NCBI RefSeq assembly: GCF_030182585.1
Contig: NZ_JARXOW010000001.1
Coordinates: forward strand, 1,612,001 to 1,676,000
Direction of reading: 5' to 3'
Length of the DNA: 64,000 nucleotides
Source of the DNA: Pedobacter faecalis
GTDB lineage: Bacteria > Bacteroidota > Bacteroidia > Sphingobacteriales > Sphingobacteriaceae
How positions within the stretch are numbered: position 1 is the first letter of the stretch; each line of letters begins with the position of its first letter. The notes beneath the pieces are model-generated. The model worked only from the letters and a program-made list of their open reading frames with translations, was not told the DNA's origin and did no database searches. The position numbers and the translations under genes were made by a program. This document shows positions 38,084 to 45,939 of the stretch, piece by piece.

Positions 38084-38587
38084 ATGAAAACGCCGCCTAT
38101 AAATCTGATTGATGTATTCCAGGAAATGGTATCTGCCTGTTATGCCAGCGAAAAGAAATATGAAAAGCTCTTTGAGCAGCTCTCAGAAAATGCCGCTACC
38201 GACGAACTGAAGTCCTGCTTGTCGCCCACCCGAAATGAGCTGGCACAGCATGTCGACCGCCTGGCCCAAATTTTAAAATGGCTTAAGCTGCGCCCTTCCA
38301 GGATCATGTCAAATACCGACGAAACCTTAATGGCTATGGCCAAAGAAGCATGCGGCTACAAAAAGCAGCAGTCGCCCCACAAAGACGTACAGATCCTGCA
38401 GGCAGCAAAGCTGATCACCTTTCATAAGATATCCCTGTATGGGTCTATGGAAAAAATGGCTCAGGCATTAAAAATGGAGAACGCCGCAACGCTGCTTGCC
38501 CAGTCGGCCGAAGACAACAGAAATGCCGGTGCGTACTTCACGCAGATAGAGCAAAACATTCTTTACCCGGCGGTAGCAAACGCTTGA
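38084..38587 (+). CDS. DUF892 (YciE-like ferritin-fold) family protein
   Basis: A 167-residue all-helical protein of the DUF892/YciE family, related to ferritin-like four-helix bundles. Family features are LIDVFQEMVSACYASEKKYEKLF in helix 1, ELAQHVDRLAQI in helix 2 and HKISLYGSMEKMAQAL in helix 3. Possible metal-ligand residues (E/H pairs) occur in the helices but a complete diiron set is not certain by eye. Such proteins are commonly stress-induced. A DUF2383 protein of similar fold occurs at 60220-60684. Confidence 0.85.
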   Translation: MKTPPINLIDVFQEMVSACYASEKKYEKLFEQLSENAATDELKSCLSPTRNELAQHVDRLAQILKWLKLRPSRIMSNTDETLMAMAKEACGYKKQQSPHKDVQILQAAKLITFHKISLYGSMEKMAQALKMENAATLLAQSAEDNRNAGAYFTQIEQNILYPAVANA

Positions 38588-38613
38588 TTTAAGGGTTCTC
38601 CTATCTTATTATC

Positions 38614-38943
38614 ATGAAGTACCGGGCAGTCACTTTCCGCAAATTACCCGCAAGTGCGATGGCGCTGTATCCTTTCATGCTCTTTAAGGACCAGCGGGCA
38701 CGTAGCAATCAGCGGATCATCCGGCACGAACTCATTCATTTCAGGCAGCAACTGGAATTGTTGATTCTGCCTTTTTACCTGCTGTACCTCCTGCATTACC
38801 TGGTAAATCTAATTGTTTACCGCAATCACTACCGCGCGTATATGAACATCTGCTTCGAGCAGGAAGCCTACCAGCACGATAGCAATCCCCAGTATTTAAC
38901 CACCAGAAAACCCTACGCATGGTTAAAAAAATTTGTATTATGA
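38614..38943 (+). CDS. Small membrane protein with HExxH metalloprotease-like motif
   Basis: A 109-residue protein with an HExxH motif (RHELIHFRQQ, residues about 41-46) and a downstream Glu in FEQEAY about 45 residues later, the pattern of gluzincin peptidases. One or two hydrophobic helices (LLILPFYLLYLLHYLVNLIVY) separate the two motifs, so the site may lie at or within the membrane. Related short proteins are seen across Bacteroidota without assigned function; activity is only inferred. The stop overlaps the ATG of the following GH5 gene (ATGA). Confidence 0.7.
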   Translation: MKYRAVTFRKLPASAMALYPFMLFKDQRARSNQRIIRHELIHFRQQLELLILPFYLLYLLHYLVNLIVYRNHYRAYMNICFEQEAYQHDSNPQYLTTRKPYAWLKKFVL

Positions 38944-39998
38944 GACGCAGAAAATTCCTCCAGCTTGGCATGTCCTTGGCCGCATTTAGTTTAGTCGGCC
39001 CCAACTTAATTATGGGCGCTCAGTCGGCAACCAATAAACTTCCCCGGTGGCGCGGCTTTAATCTGCTGGAGAAGTTCAACGGCGATCATAACCAGCCCTT
39101 CAGGGAAAGTGATTTCAGGATGATGGCCGACTGGGGCTTCGACTTCGCTCGCCTTCCGATGTCTTACCGGTGCTGGTCTAAGCCCGGCGACTGGTTTACT
39201 ATGAACGAAGCGGTATTGAAGGAGATTGACGAGGCCATCGCCTATGGCACGAAATACAAAATCCATGTAAACCTGAACCTTCACCGGATACCGGGATACT
39301 GCGTTAACCCACCCGCAGAGCCGCTAAACCTTTGGAAAGATGAGAAGGCACTGGAAGCAGCTGCCTTTCATTGGCAAACCCTTGCCAAGCGATATAAAAA
39401 AATAGGCAGCGACAAACTGAGTTTCGATCTGATCAACGAACCGGCAAACGTAAGCGAAGAGGATTATCTGAAAGTCATCACCCGGATCGTGGAGACCATC
39501 CGTAAGGAAGATCCGAAACGACTTATTATCATCGACGGCCTGCAATGGGGCACGAAACCTTTATTTGGCGCTGCCAAACTGAATGTGGCGCAAAGCACAC
39601 GCGGATACGGCCCAATGCAAGTAAGCCATTACAAAGCCTCCTGGGTAAAAATGGATTGGAGTAAGCCACCTACATGGCCGCTGGTGTTGGGCGACAACGA
39701 CCGATGGGACCAGAACCGCTTAAGACAAGAATTTACGCCATGGAAAAAACTTTCAGATCAGGGCGTGGGCGTACATGTTGGCGAATGGGGCGCATTTAGT
39801 CACACCCCGCACGATACAGCCTTGGCCTGGATGGAAGACAACCTGAAGATCTGGAAAGAGAACGGCTGGGGCTGGTCGCTCTGGAACCTTCGGGGGGGAT
39901 TTGGTGTGCTAGACAGTGGGCGTACGGACGTTGCATACGAAGACTATCAGGGACACAAGCTCGACCGGAAGATGCTTGAGTTACTTCGCAGGTATTAA
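38940..39998 (+). CDS. Glycoside hydrolase family 5 (cellulase-like) protein
   Basis: A 352-residue secreted glycosidase from the ATG at 38940. The N-terminus MRRRKFLQLG resembles a twin-arginine signal. The TIM barrel shows WRGFNLLEKFN, FDFARLPMSYRCW, catalytic acid/base Glu in FDLINEPAN (about 177) and the nucleophile Glu in VGEWGAFSHT (about 289), with closing aromatic motif WGWSLWNLRGGFGVLDSGR. The fold suggests an endo-beta-glucanase, mannanase or similar, but substrate is not determined. It is coupled to the HExxH protein gene by an overlap. Confidence 0.9.
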   Translation: MRRRKFLQLGMSLAAFSLVGPNLIMGAQSATNKLPRWRGFNLLEKFNGDHNQPFRESDFRMMADWGFDFARLPMSYRCWSKPGDWFTMNEAVLKEIDEAIAYGTKYKIHVNLNLHRIPGYCVNPPAEPLNLWKDEKALEAAAFHWQTLAKRYKKIGSDKLSFDLINEPANVSEEDYLKVITRIVETIRKEDPKRLIIIDGLQWGTKPLFGAAKLNVAQSTRGYGPMQVSHYKASWVKMDWSKPPTWPLVLGDNDRWDQNRLRQEFTPWKKLSDQGVGVHVGEWGAFSHTPHDTALAWMEDNLKIWKENGWGWSLWNLRGGFGVLDSGRTDVAYEDYQGHKLDRKMLELLRRY

Positions 39999-40004
39999 GT
40001 GCCG

Positions 40005-40020
40005 TGTGACAAACATCACA
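40005..40020 (+). promoter_or_regulatory. Crp-like operator upstream of cupin gene
   Basis: TGTGACAAACATCACA carries the textbook Crp/Fnr half-sites TGTGA-N6-TCACA without a mismatch. It lies 70 bp before the cupin ATG. Its core TGACnnnCATCA is shared with the operator before the truncated hemoglobin gene. A degenerate -7 element (TATCCTTTTTG, 40039-40049) lies at a distance that would place the site near -40. Confidence 0.5.
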
Positions 40021-40090
40021 GAAAAGGCTGACCTGCCTTATCCTTTTTGCGCGAGTGGAGGCCGACTTTTGCTTAATAACCTAATCAACG

Positions 40091-40465
40091 ATGAGCAACA
40101 CATCCCGCGATCAACACAGAGATCTTGACGCCACATTACTTACCATGGATCTGAATTTACTTACAGATCAGATTAAAAACGAGGATGCATACCTACAGGG
40201 TGACAGGAATGCGATTACTATTTTCAAGAACCAGCAAATGCGCATTGTTCTGGTTGCGCTGCAACAGGGAACTGAAATGAAAACACATACCGCCCCGGGC
40301 ATTATCAGTGTACAGGTACTGGAAGGTCAGATTGAATTTACTGCTGATGGAAGCGCGGTTGAACGAACTGCCGGACAAGCGCTGGTTCTTCATACCGGCA
40401 TACCCCACAGTGTAAAAGCCCTGCAGCCATCAGTCTTTCTGCTTACCATGTCCATTGCCAACTAA
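40091..40465 (+). CDS. Cupin domain protein
   Basis: A 124-residue single-domain cupin. The two cupin motifs are partly visible: GTEMKTHTAPGIISVQVLEGQIEF (motif 1 region, about 58-81) and GQALVLHTGIPHSVKALQ (motif 2 region, about 96-113). The usual metal-binding His pair in motif 1 is reduced, with one His seen, so metal binding is uncertain. Such small cupins often act as stress- or oxygen-linked regulators or isomerases. A Crp-like site precedes it. Confidence 0.85.
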   Translation: MSNTSRDQHRDLDATLLTMDLNLLTDQIKNEDAYLQGDRNAITIFKNQQMRIVLVALQQGTEMKTHTAPGIISVQVLEGQIEFTADGSAVERTAGQALVLHTGIPHSVKALQPSVFLLTMSIAN

Positions 40466-40511
40466 TTAACCACCCTTCGCCCTACCGTGGTATAACTTGG
40501 TCCAAGACTTC

Positions 40512-40573
40512 TTCGGGACTAGTCCACGGCTTGTTCGCAAAAAAGGTACTTTTTGTGGACTATTCCCGAACAA
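40512..40573. repeat. Imperfect long inverted repeat with alternative pairing
   Basis: TTCGGGACTAGTCCAC (40512-40527) and GTGGACTATTCCCGAA (40555-40570) pair at 15 of 16 positions around a 27-nt loop. A competing pairing exists: TTGTTCG in the loop (40531-40537) is complementary to CGAACAA (40567-40573), which overlaps the right arm. The loop also has A-rich and T-rich tracts (AAAAA, TTTTT) flanking GGTAC. The repeat lies between the cupin and DUF2200 genes; nothing else is seen in this 220-bp gap. Confidence 0.6.
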
Positions 40574-40684
40574 ACCCCAGATTAATCCCAGATTTCGTGG
40601 ACACTTGGTAACATCTTGCCTTTGACTTTTCCGGATAAATCCCTTAGATTGCATAATAAGATTTAATCATTCATTCTCAGGAAT

Positions 40685-41035
40685 ATGATGAACACCAGGA
40701 TTTATAAAATGTCTTTTGCCGGCGTATATCCACATTACGTCCAGAAAGCAGAAAAGAAAGGACGCACCAAAGCCGAGGTAGATGAAATCATACTTTGGCT
40801 CACGGGATACGATCAGCAGAGCCTGCAAAAACACATTGACGAGAAAACGGACTTCGAAACTTTCTTTGCCAAAGCCCCGCAGATAAACCCCAATGCATCC
40901 AAGATAACCGGCGTTATTTGCGGCTATCGCATAGAAGAAATTGAAGATGAACTGATGAAGAAAATCCGTTACCTGGACAAGATGATCGATGAGTTGGCAA
41001 AAGGCAGAGCCATGGAGAAGATACTTAGGAAATAA
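40685..41035 (+). CDS. DUF2200 family protein
   Basis: A 116-residue cytoplasmic protein matching the conserved bacterial DUF2200 family, recognised from [38 protein letters not shown] and the C-terminal [32 protein letters not shown]. The function is unknown; the fold is alpha-helical with likely DNA- or ligand-binding character that I cannot verify. It follows a large inverted repeat and precedes an alpha/beta hydrolase by 19 bp. Confidence 0.9.
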   Translation: MMNTRIYKMSFAGVYPHYVQKAEKKGRTKAEVDEIILWLTGYDQQSLQKHIDEKTDFETFFAKAPQINPNASKITGVICGYRIEEIEDELMKKIRYLDKMIDELAKGRAMEKILRK

Positions 41036-41054
41036 CTTACATCTATAAATCTGA

Positions 41055-42464
41055 ATGAAACGCTTGATAATATTTTGCCTCTTAGGCGTGCTTGCTTATG
41101 GTACGTCGGCCCAAGAATCAGACCCAAGCATTTGGGAGACGAAATTGGGAGCGATCCGGATCATACTGAAAATATCCACGGACAAAACCACCGAATTAAA
41201 CACAGCGCTATTTGACAGTCCCGACCAGAATGCCTTTGACATTCCGGTATCTCGCCTGGTCATCGGCACGGATAGCCTAATAGCTTTTTCTGAAGCTATG
41301 AAACAGGGCTTTAGCGGTGTATTTAATAGCGACCGTTCTAAGATTCAAGGCTTTTGGAATCACAGCTCTGGGAAAGTACCTGTTACCTTTATTAAGGTAG
41401 TGAACTTTGAGGTTAAGCGCCCCCAGACGCCCAAACCACCGTTTCCATATATCATACAAGATGTTACCTTTTACAACAAGGAGAAATCAATTCGGTTTGG
41501 CGCTACACTTACACTGCCTGACCTGAAAAGCGATTATCCGGCTGTTATTATGATTACAGGATCCGGGGCACAAGATCGGGATGAGACCGCCTTTGGACAC
41601 AAACCGTTTTGGGTTATTGCTGACTACTTAAGTCGTCGTGGTATAGCCGTGTTAAGGGTGGATGACCGTGGAGTGGGCAAGAGTACGGGTGTTTTGGCAG
41701 GAGCAACTTCAGCTGATTTTGCGGATGACGTGCTTGCGGCGGTGGAATATCTAAAGAAGCAGGTAGGAATCAACACAAAACAAATTGGACTGATAGGACA
41801 CAGCGAAGGCGGTGTTATCGGCCCGATTGCAGCGACCCGATCCAAAGATATTGCCTTTCTGATAAGTCTTGCTGGAGTTGGTATTAAGGGCTCTGAGTTG
41901 ATGCTTGCCCAAGGCAGATGGGCGTATCGAAACATGGGGTTCACAGACGAAGAACTATCAAGAATCGACACATTAAATCGCTTGATATATGGTTTAAGCG
42001 AGCGAACCGGCGATATCCAAACACTCGCACCATTGTTAAAAAAGGAAATGGCCGGTTGGATGCAACGTCAACCGGAAAGCTTCCTGTGGAAATCTGGCTT
42101 AAAGGGCCCCAATTCTGATAAGGCCATGGCTTCAATGACTTCTGTGGTGCTCAATCCCTGGATGCGATATTTCATTGCGTACGACCCCGGAATATACTTA
42201 TCCAAGTTAACTATCCCAGTCTTGGCCATAAATGGAGAAAAGGATGTCCAAGTATCCGCTATCGAAAATCTGGAGGGCTTTGGAAAACACCTTAAAGAGG
42301 CCGGAAATAAAAATTTCACGACCATCGCCTTCCCCGGACTCAATCACTTTTTCCAGCACGCTGAAACTGGCGACCTTAATGAATATGCAAAAATAGATGA
42401 GACCATTGCACCCGAGGTGCTGGAAACAATCTCGAAATGGATTAACAGTCAGTACAAGAAATAA
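41055..42464 (+). CDS. Secreted alpha/beta hydrolase (dienelactone/BAAT-like family)
   Basis: A 469-residue protein: signal peptide (residues 1-19), an N-terminal beta-rich accessory domain (to about 130) and an alpha/beta hydrolase domain. The nucleophile elbow is GLIGHSEGGV (Ser near 251), preceded by the oxyanion-type MITGSGAQDRDETAFGHKPF. The acidic residue is in LAINGEKDVQV (near 395) and the catalytic His in FPGLNHFFQHAE (near 435). The family hydrolyses esters or peptides; the substrate is undetermined. Probably cotranscribed with the DUF2200 gene. Confidence 0.9.
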   Translation: MKRLIIFCLLGVLAYGTSAQESDPSIWETKLGAIRIILKISTDKTTELNTALFDSPDQNAFDIPVSRLVIGTDSLIAFSEAMKQGFSGVFNSDRSKIQGFWNHSSGKVPVTFIKVVNFEVKRPQTPKPPFPYIIQDVTFYNKEKSIRFGATLTLPDLKSDYPAVIMITGSGAQDRDETAFGHKPFWVIADYLSRRGIAVLRVDDRGVGKSTGVLAGATSADFADDVLAAVEYLKKQVGINTKQIGLIGHSEGGVIGPIAATRSKDIAFLISLAGVGIKGSELMLAQGRWAYRNMGFTDEELSRIDTLNRLIYGLSERTGDIQTLAPLLKKEMAGWMQRQPESFLWKSGLKGPNSDKAMASMTSVVLNPWMRYFIAYDPGIYLSKLTIPVLAINGEKDVQVSAIENLEGFGKHLKEAGNKNFTTIAFPGLNHFFQHAETGDLNEYAKIDETIAPEVLETISKWINSQYKK

Positions 42465-42469
42465 GCAGG

Positions 42470-43006
42470 CTATTGTCCCTTATTATCAGCATCTATCCAT
42501 ATCTCAGGGTAGAAATCATCTTTCGTGTTAGGAATCCCGTCCTGCCCCATAGACGAAAGCTTATAAACATCACCTACTTTTTGATAATTGTAAAGTGTGT
42601 TTTTCCTCAGCTGAACTCCCTGGACGGCATCATGTATTGGTGCAAACTTATTATCAGTCAGCAATTGAGGCAAACTGTCCGGATATTTGCCATGCTTAAT
42701 TTTGTAGGCTTCCAGGTGGCCAACCAAGCTGGTCAACTGGTTTTTCGATATTTCAGCGAAACCTTCTTTAGATAAATCACTGTGTGTCATAAAGTAAAAC
42801 ATTGATCCATAAACCGCAATGGTAAACACTATGCCCGAAATACCTATAGCGGCCAACCACTTATTCTTGTAAACAAATATGGCATATAACAATAGTCCGA
42901 GCCCCACAAAAGCCCCAATCAAAGGGATTATACAAAGCAATCCCAAAAGATAAGGCGGCTTTGACTGCCGAACGGGCAAGTTCTGTAATTGTGTTCCGTG
43001 TTCCAT
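42470..43006 (-). CDS. Membrane protein with pseudopilin (GspG)-like C-terminal domain
   Basis: A 178-residue protein with two hydrophobic helices (about 20-45 and 50-72), then a soluble domain resembling the C-terminal part of type II secretion pseudopilins. Pseudopilin-like features are LVGHLEAYKIKHGKYPDSLPQLL and the C-terminal DGIPNTKDDFYPEI, a Ca-binding-loop-like acidic stretch. The N-terminus lacks a prepilin peptidase site, so it is not a normal pseudopilin. Function unknown. It lies 1 bp after the thioredoxin-like gene and is probably cotranscribed. Confidence 0.72.
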   Translation of the reverse strand: MEHGTQLQNLPVRQSKPPYLLGLLCIIPLIGAFVGLGLLLYAIFVYKNKWLAAIGISGIVFTIAVYGSMFYFMTHSDLSKEGFAEISKNQLTSLVGHLEAYKIKHGKYPDSLPQLLTDNKFAPIHDAVQGVQLRKNTLYNYQKVGDVYKLSSMGQDGIPNTKDDFYPEIWIDADNKGQ

Positions 43007-43007
43007 A

Positions 43008-43766
43008 TTACAAATCCTTTAGAGCAAAATAAAGTATCCTCGGCGTCATCATCGCATTGTCTTTCACGGCGTATAAAATCTTATGATTTGTATCGGCCAA
43101 TACAAGCACCGGCCGGCCGTTTGTTTCAAATTCCCTGGCAAGTTGGGGAGCAGCGACAATATGCTGGGTGTTTATGATAGGATTTTTTTTAAGCGCGGCA
43201 AAAGAATGCTCAATAGCGTGATGAGTCACAGTAATAATGGCAAGCTTGTCAGGATTATAAAACCTGCTTAGCACTTCGTTTACCGGCTTGTACGCGTCAG
43301 CTTGGCTACCGCCATAACATCCGTCGCACCAAAACACCAGCACAATAGCTTTACCCTGCAAAGCCTTCACATCAACATGGCTTTTAAAAGGTCGCAGGTC
43401 AAGTGTAACCCCCTCCTGCAGTTTCGCGCTGGCGGGCTTAAGCATAAGCTTTGTATTACGGTCGACGGCTGCCTGTCTTACGGTATCGATTTTTGTGATA
43501 AGGTGCCTGTACTCGCCGTTGACCTGAGTCCAGCCTTTTTGATATTCATATGTAGCCAGTCTGCGTACAACCTCCGCAGAGTCGACAACGTTCCCCTCCC
43601 TGTCATATACCTTTGGATCGGTAATTTTAACATTCCCGATCATGCGTTTTAACTCAGCGCCAGATACAGTACGAGTTTCGACTTTGGTAACTGTTGCGCC
43701 ATTGGATTGCGCCATTGCGAATACTCCGCTAAAAGCTATGGCGGCAGTTAAAAACAACTTTTTCAT
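43008..43766 (-). CDS. Exported thioredoxin-like protein (paralog A)
   Basis: A 252-residue protein with a signal peptide (residues 1-19) and an N-terminal extension of about 110 residues unlike standard thioredoxins. The C-terminal thioredoxin fold has VLVFWCDGCYGGS, a CxxC redox motif (CDGC), followed by KLAIITVTHHAIEHSFAALKKNPIINT and GRPVLVLADTNHKILYAV. It is clearly related along its full length to the protein at 44459-45214 (shared VYDREGNVVDS, RRLATYEYQ, HHIVAA-like segments). Redox partner and role are unknown. Confidence 0.85.
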   Translation of the reverse strand: MKKLFLTAAIAFSGVFAMAQSNGATVTKVETRTVSGAELKRMIGNVKITDPKVYDREGNVVDSAEVVRRLATYEYQKGWTQVNGEYRHLITKIDTVRQAAVDRNTKLMLKPASAKLQEGVTLDLRPFKSHVDVKALQGKAIVLVFWCDGCYGGSQADAYKPVNEVLSRFYNPDKLAIITVTHHAIEHSFAALKKNPIINTQHIVAAPQLAREFETNGRPVLVLADTNHKILYAVKDNAMMTPRILYFALKDL

Positions 43767-43838
43767 TGGTTAGTCAAAGCTTATTTGATATGAGGTTAAT
43801 TTTATTCTAGTAAGATAGTGAAAATATCTTTTGCTCCA

Positions 43839-43861
43839 ACTGTTTGAAAGACTCAAACAGT
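43839..43861. repeat. Perfect inverted repeat in divergent promoter region
   Basis: ACTGTTTGA (43839-43847) and TCAAACAGT (43853-43861) form a perfect 9-bp inverted repeat around AAGAC. It lies between the divergent thioredoxin-like (43766) and zinc-ribbon (43893) genes, so an operator is more likely than a terminator. Confidence 0.5.
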
Positions 43862-43892
43862 AGCTTATATTTATCATGATAAAATTAACGCT

Positions 43893-44414
43893 ATGACCGA
43901 AACAAATACCTTATGTCCTGTTTGTAACACAGCCTATCAGGAAACCTATTACACATGCAACAATTGCGAATATCCTTTACAGGGCTCGCAGCAAGAGAAA
44001 GATCATTTTATTTCGGAACGTGAGGTGAAGCATATCGAACTTGCTGATCTCGGCGGCAAAGTAACATCGGCTAAAAGATCGCTTTTTTTTGTGGCAGGTA
44101 TAGAGGCAGTATTTGGCGCCATTGCCTACTTCAGTGCAAAGAGCGATGCTGATAAATTTTCAATTTTACTGGGGGAAATAGCTATAATAGGCATTTTTGC
44201 GCTCCTAGGATTTTGGGCGAAGCGGAAGCCCAAAGCTGCTCTAATCACTGGTTTGTCTACATTTGTAGCGCTGCACCTCTTGAGTGCGCTCGCCAATCCA
44301 GTGTCACTCTTCTCCGGAGTCATCTACAAAGTAGTGGTAATAGTATACCTGTTGAATGGTATTAGATCCGTATCAAAGGCTGATGCATTGAAAAAAGAGC
44401 TTAACATGGCCTAG
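43893..44414 (+). CDS. Zinc-ribbon membrane protein of unknown function
   Basis: A 173-residue protein beginning with a zinc-ribbon of two CxxC pairs (CPVC at 8-11 and CNNC at 24-27), a charged linker, then about four hydrophobic helices (from residue 65). Membrane proteins with an N-terminal zinc ribbon are common in bacteria with unclear roles. It sits between the two related thioredoxin-like genes, and its cysteine pairs may be zinc sites or redox targets; no direct link is shown. Confidence 0.75.
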   Translation: MTETNTLCPVCNTAYQETYYTCNNCEYPLQGSQQEKDHFISEREVKHIELADLGGKVTSAKRSLFFVAGIEAVFGAIAYFSAKSDADKFSILLGEIAIIGIFALLGFWAKRKPKAALITGLSTFVALHLLSALANPVSLFSGVIYKVVVIVYLLNGIRSVSKADALKKELNMA

Positions 44415-44458
44415 TTGTTAATAGCTGTAGATAAACATGGAGTTTGACATGACCTCCT

Positions 44459-45214
44459 TTACTTCAAATCTTTGAGAGACAGAAAAAGCTTCCGTGGCGT
44501 CATTCCAGCCCAGTCGCGAATAGCATACACAATCTTGTGATCCTGGTCAGTCACCACGATCACCGGCTTGTTGCCAGTTTCGAACTTTGAAGTAAGATCA
44601 GCCGCAGCTACAATATGCTGTGTGTTCACGATAGGACTTTTTTTAAGGGCTGCTATAGATTGATCAACAGAATGATGGGTTACAGTGATAATGGCAAGCT
44701 TTTCTGACCCCTGAAACCTTGATAATACGTCATTTACGTCCTTATAGGCATCAGGAATTCTTTGATAACAGTCCTCACACCAAAATATCAAGACTATCGC
44801 CTTTCCGTTCAAGGCGTTTATGTCGGCGCGGCTTTCGAAAGGTTTAAGATCCAAGGTCATACCCTTCTGAAGCAAAGGGTTGCCAGGCTTCAGGTACTCT
44901 TCCAGCTCTCGTTCGCGCTCTATATCACGCTCGTTGAATTTTGTGAGGACGTATCTCAGGGATCCGCCAACTTCGTAGGTTCGCACCTGATATTCATAAG
45001 TGGCAAGCCGGCGCTGTACCACTGTTGAATCGAGCACATTTCCAACCAAATCATAAACACGAGAATCTGTGGGGAGCGCCTGCTTAGGCAGCCGGTTATA
45101 TTCCGCCCCCGTCATAGTTCTGCGTTCTACCCTCACGCCGTTCTGCACACCCGATTGTGCCACTGCAAAAGAAGCAGTTACTAATAAAATTGCTGTAAAA
45201 ATGATCCGGTTCAT
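44459..45214 (-). CDS. Exported thioredoxin-like protein (paralog B)
   Basis: A 251-residue paralog of the protein encoded at 43008-43766. It has a signal peptide (residues 1-19), the same N-terminal extension with RRTMTGAEYNRL and VYDLVGNVLDSTVVQRRLATYEYQ, and a thioredoxin domain with VLIFWCEDCYQR, where the redox motif is CEDC. It also has KLAIITVTHHSVDQSIAALKKSPIVNT and KPVIVVTDQDHKIVYAI. The differing dipeptide between the cysteines suggests different redox potential. The pair most likely arose by local duplication. Confidence 0.85.
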   Translation of the reverse strand: MNRIIFTAILLVTASFAVAQSGVQNGVRVERRTMTGAEYNRLPKQALPTDSRVYDLVGNVLDSTVVQRRLATYEYQVRTYEVGGSLRYVLTKFNERDIERERELEEYLKPGNPLLQKGMTLDLKPFESRADINALNGKAIVLIFWCEDCYQRIPDAYKDVNDVLSRFQGSEKLAIITVTHHSVDQSIAALKKSPIVNTQHIVAAADLTSKFETGNKPVIVVTDQDHKIVYAIRDWAGMTPRKLFLSLKDLK

Positions 45215-45277
45215 AAAACGTTAATTGGTCCCGTTAAGATAGTAAAAGAATTACAAACCAGATCATCACAACCCATA

Positions 45278-45877
45278 TTAAACACTTATTTCAGCAACTG
45301 CTTTTTCCAGCGCATGATCCTGTATTCCGGGAATATTGAGACCCTCTGCTCTGTATACCGTAACATCAGTCATTCCCAAAAAGCCAAGCATGGATTTCAG
45401 GTAAGGAACGACAAAGTCGTACGGCTGATAAGGACCCTCAGTGTAAACTCCGCCGGAAGCCACGGCGAGATAGATCTTCTTATTTTTAACCAGGCCTTCA
45501 GGTCCGTGCTCCCCATATTTAAAGGTCTTGCCCGCGCGCGTGATGTGGTCGATCCAGGCCTTTAGCGACGAATGGATGGTAAAATTATACATCGGAGCGC
45601 CGATAACAATAAGATCAGCCGCCATTAGCTGATTGATTGCATTATCAGAATGCCGTATGGCTTCCTGATCGGCCGCAGTAAGCTGCTCCGTTGGCGTAAA
45701 AAAAGATTTCAGATGCTGGGCGTTAAGATGAGGGATATTCCGCTGCAGAAGATCAACCTCTTCTACCCTGCTCTCCGGATACCTTTGCTGGAGCTGCTCT
45801 ACGATTGCTTTACCTAAACTGATACTCACTGAGGCCTCCTGACGGGGACTTGAAGTTAAATGAAGAATTGTTTTCAT
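45278..45877 (-). CDS. azoR: FMN-dependent NADH-azoreductase
   Basis: A 199-residue flavodoxin-like quinone/azo reductase. It matches the AzoR family by LHLTSSPRQEASVSISLGKA at the N-terminus (phosphate-binding of FMN), IVIGAPMYNFTIHSSLKAWIDH (about 90-111) and AVASGGVYTEGPYQPYDFVVPYL. It probably reduces quinones and azo or nitro compounds with NADH, protecting against electrophiles. It is divergent from an HxlR regulator with palindromic sites between them, implying direct control by that regulator. Confidence 0.94.
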   Translation of the reverse strand: MKTILHLTSSPRQEASVSISLGKAIVEQLQQRYPESRVEEVDLLQRNIPHLNAQHLKSFFTPTEQLTAADQEAIRHSDNAINQLMAADLIVIGAPMYNFTIHSSLKAWIDHITRAGKTFKYGEHGPEGLVKNKKIYLAVASGGVYTEGPYQPYDFVVPYLKSMLGFLGMTDVTVYRAEGLNIPGIQDHALEKAVAEISV

Positions 45878-45900
45878 GATTATTCCGATTCAAATTATTT

Positions 45901-45919
45901 GCAGCAAAGTTATTGCTGC
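45901..45919. promoter_or_regulatory. Inverted repeat overlapping azoR -7 element
   Basis: GCAGCAA and TTGCTGC form perfect 7-bp arms around AGTTA. On the minus strand the TAACTTTG -7 element of azoR (45905-45912) lies inside it, 27 bp before the azoR ATG. Confidence 0.5.
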
Positions 45920-45939
45920 CAATCAGGGTTGAACCCATA

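Noticed and set aside
40466..40654. A 62-codon minus-strand frame over the large inverted repeat
   Set aside because: No start context or homology; the frame is a by-product of the repeat arms.
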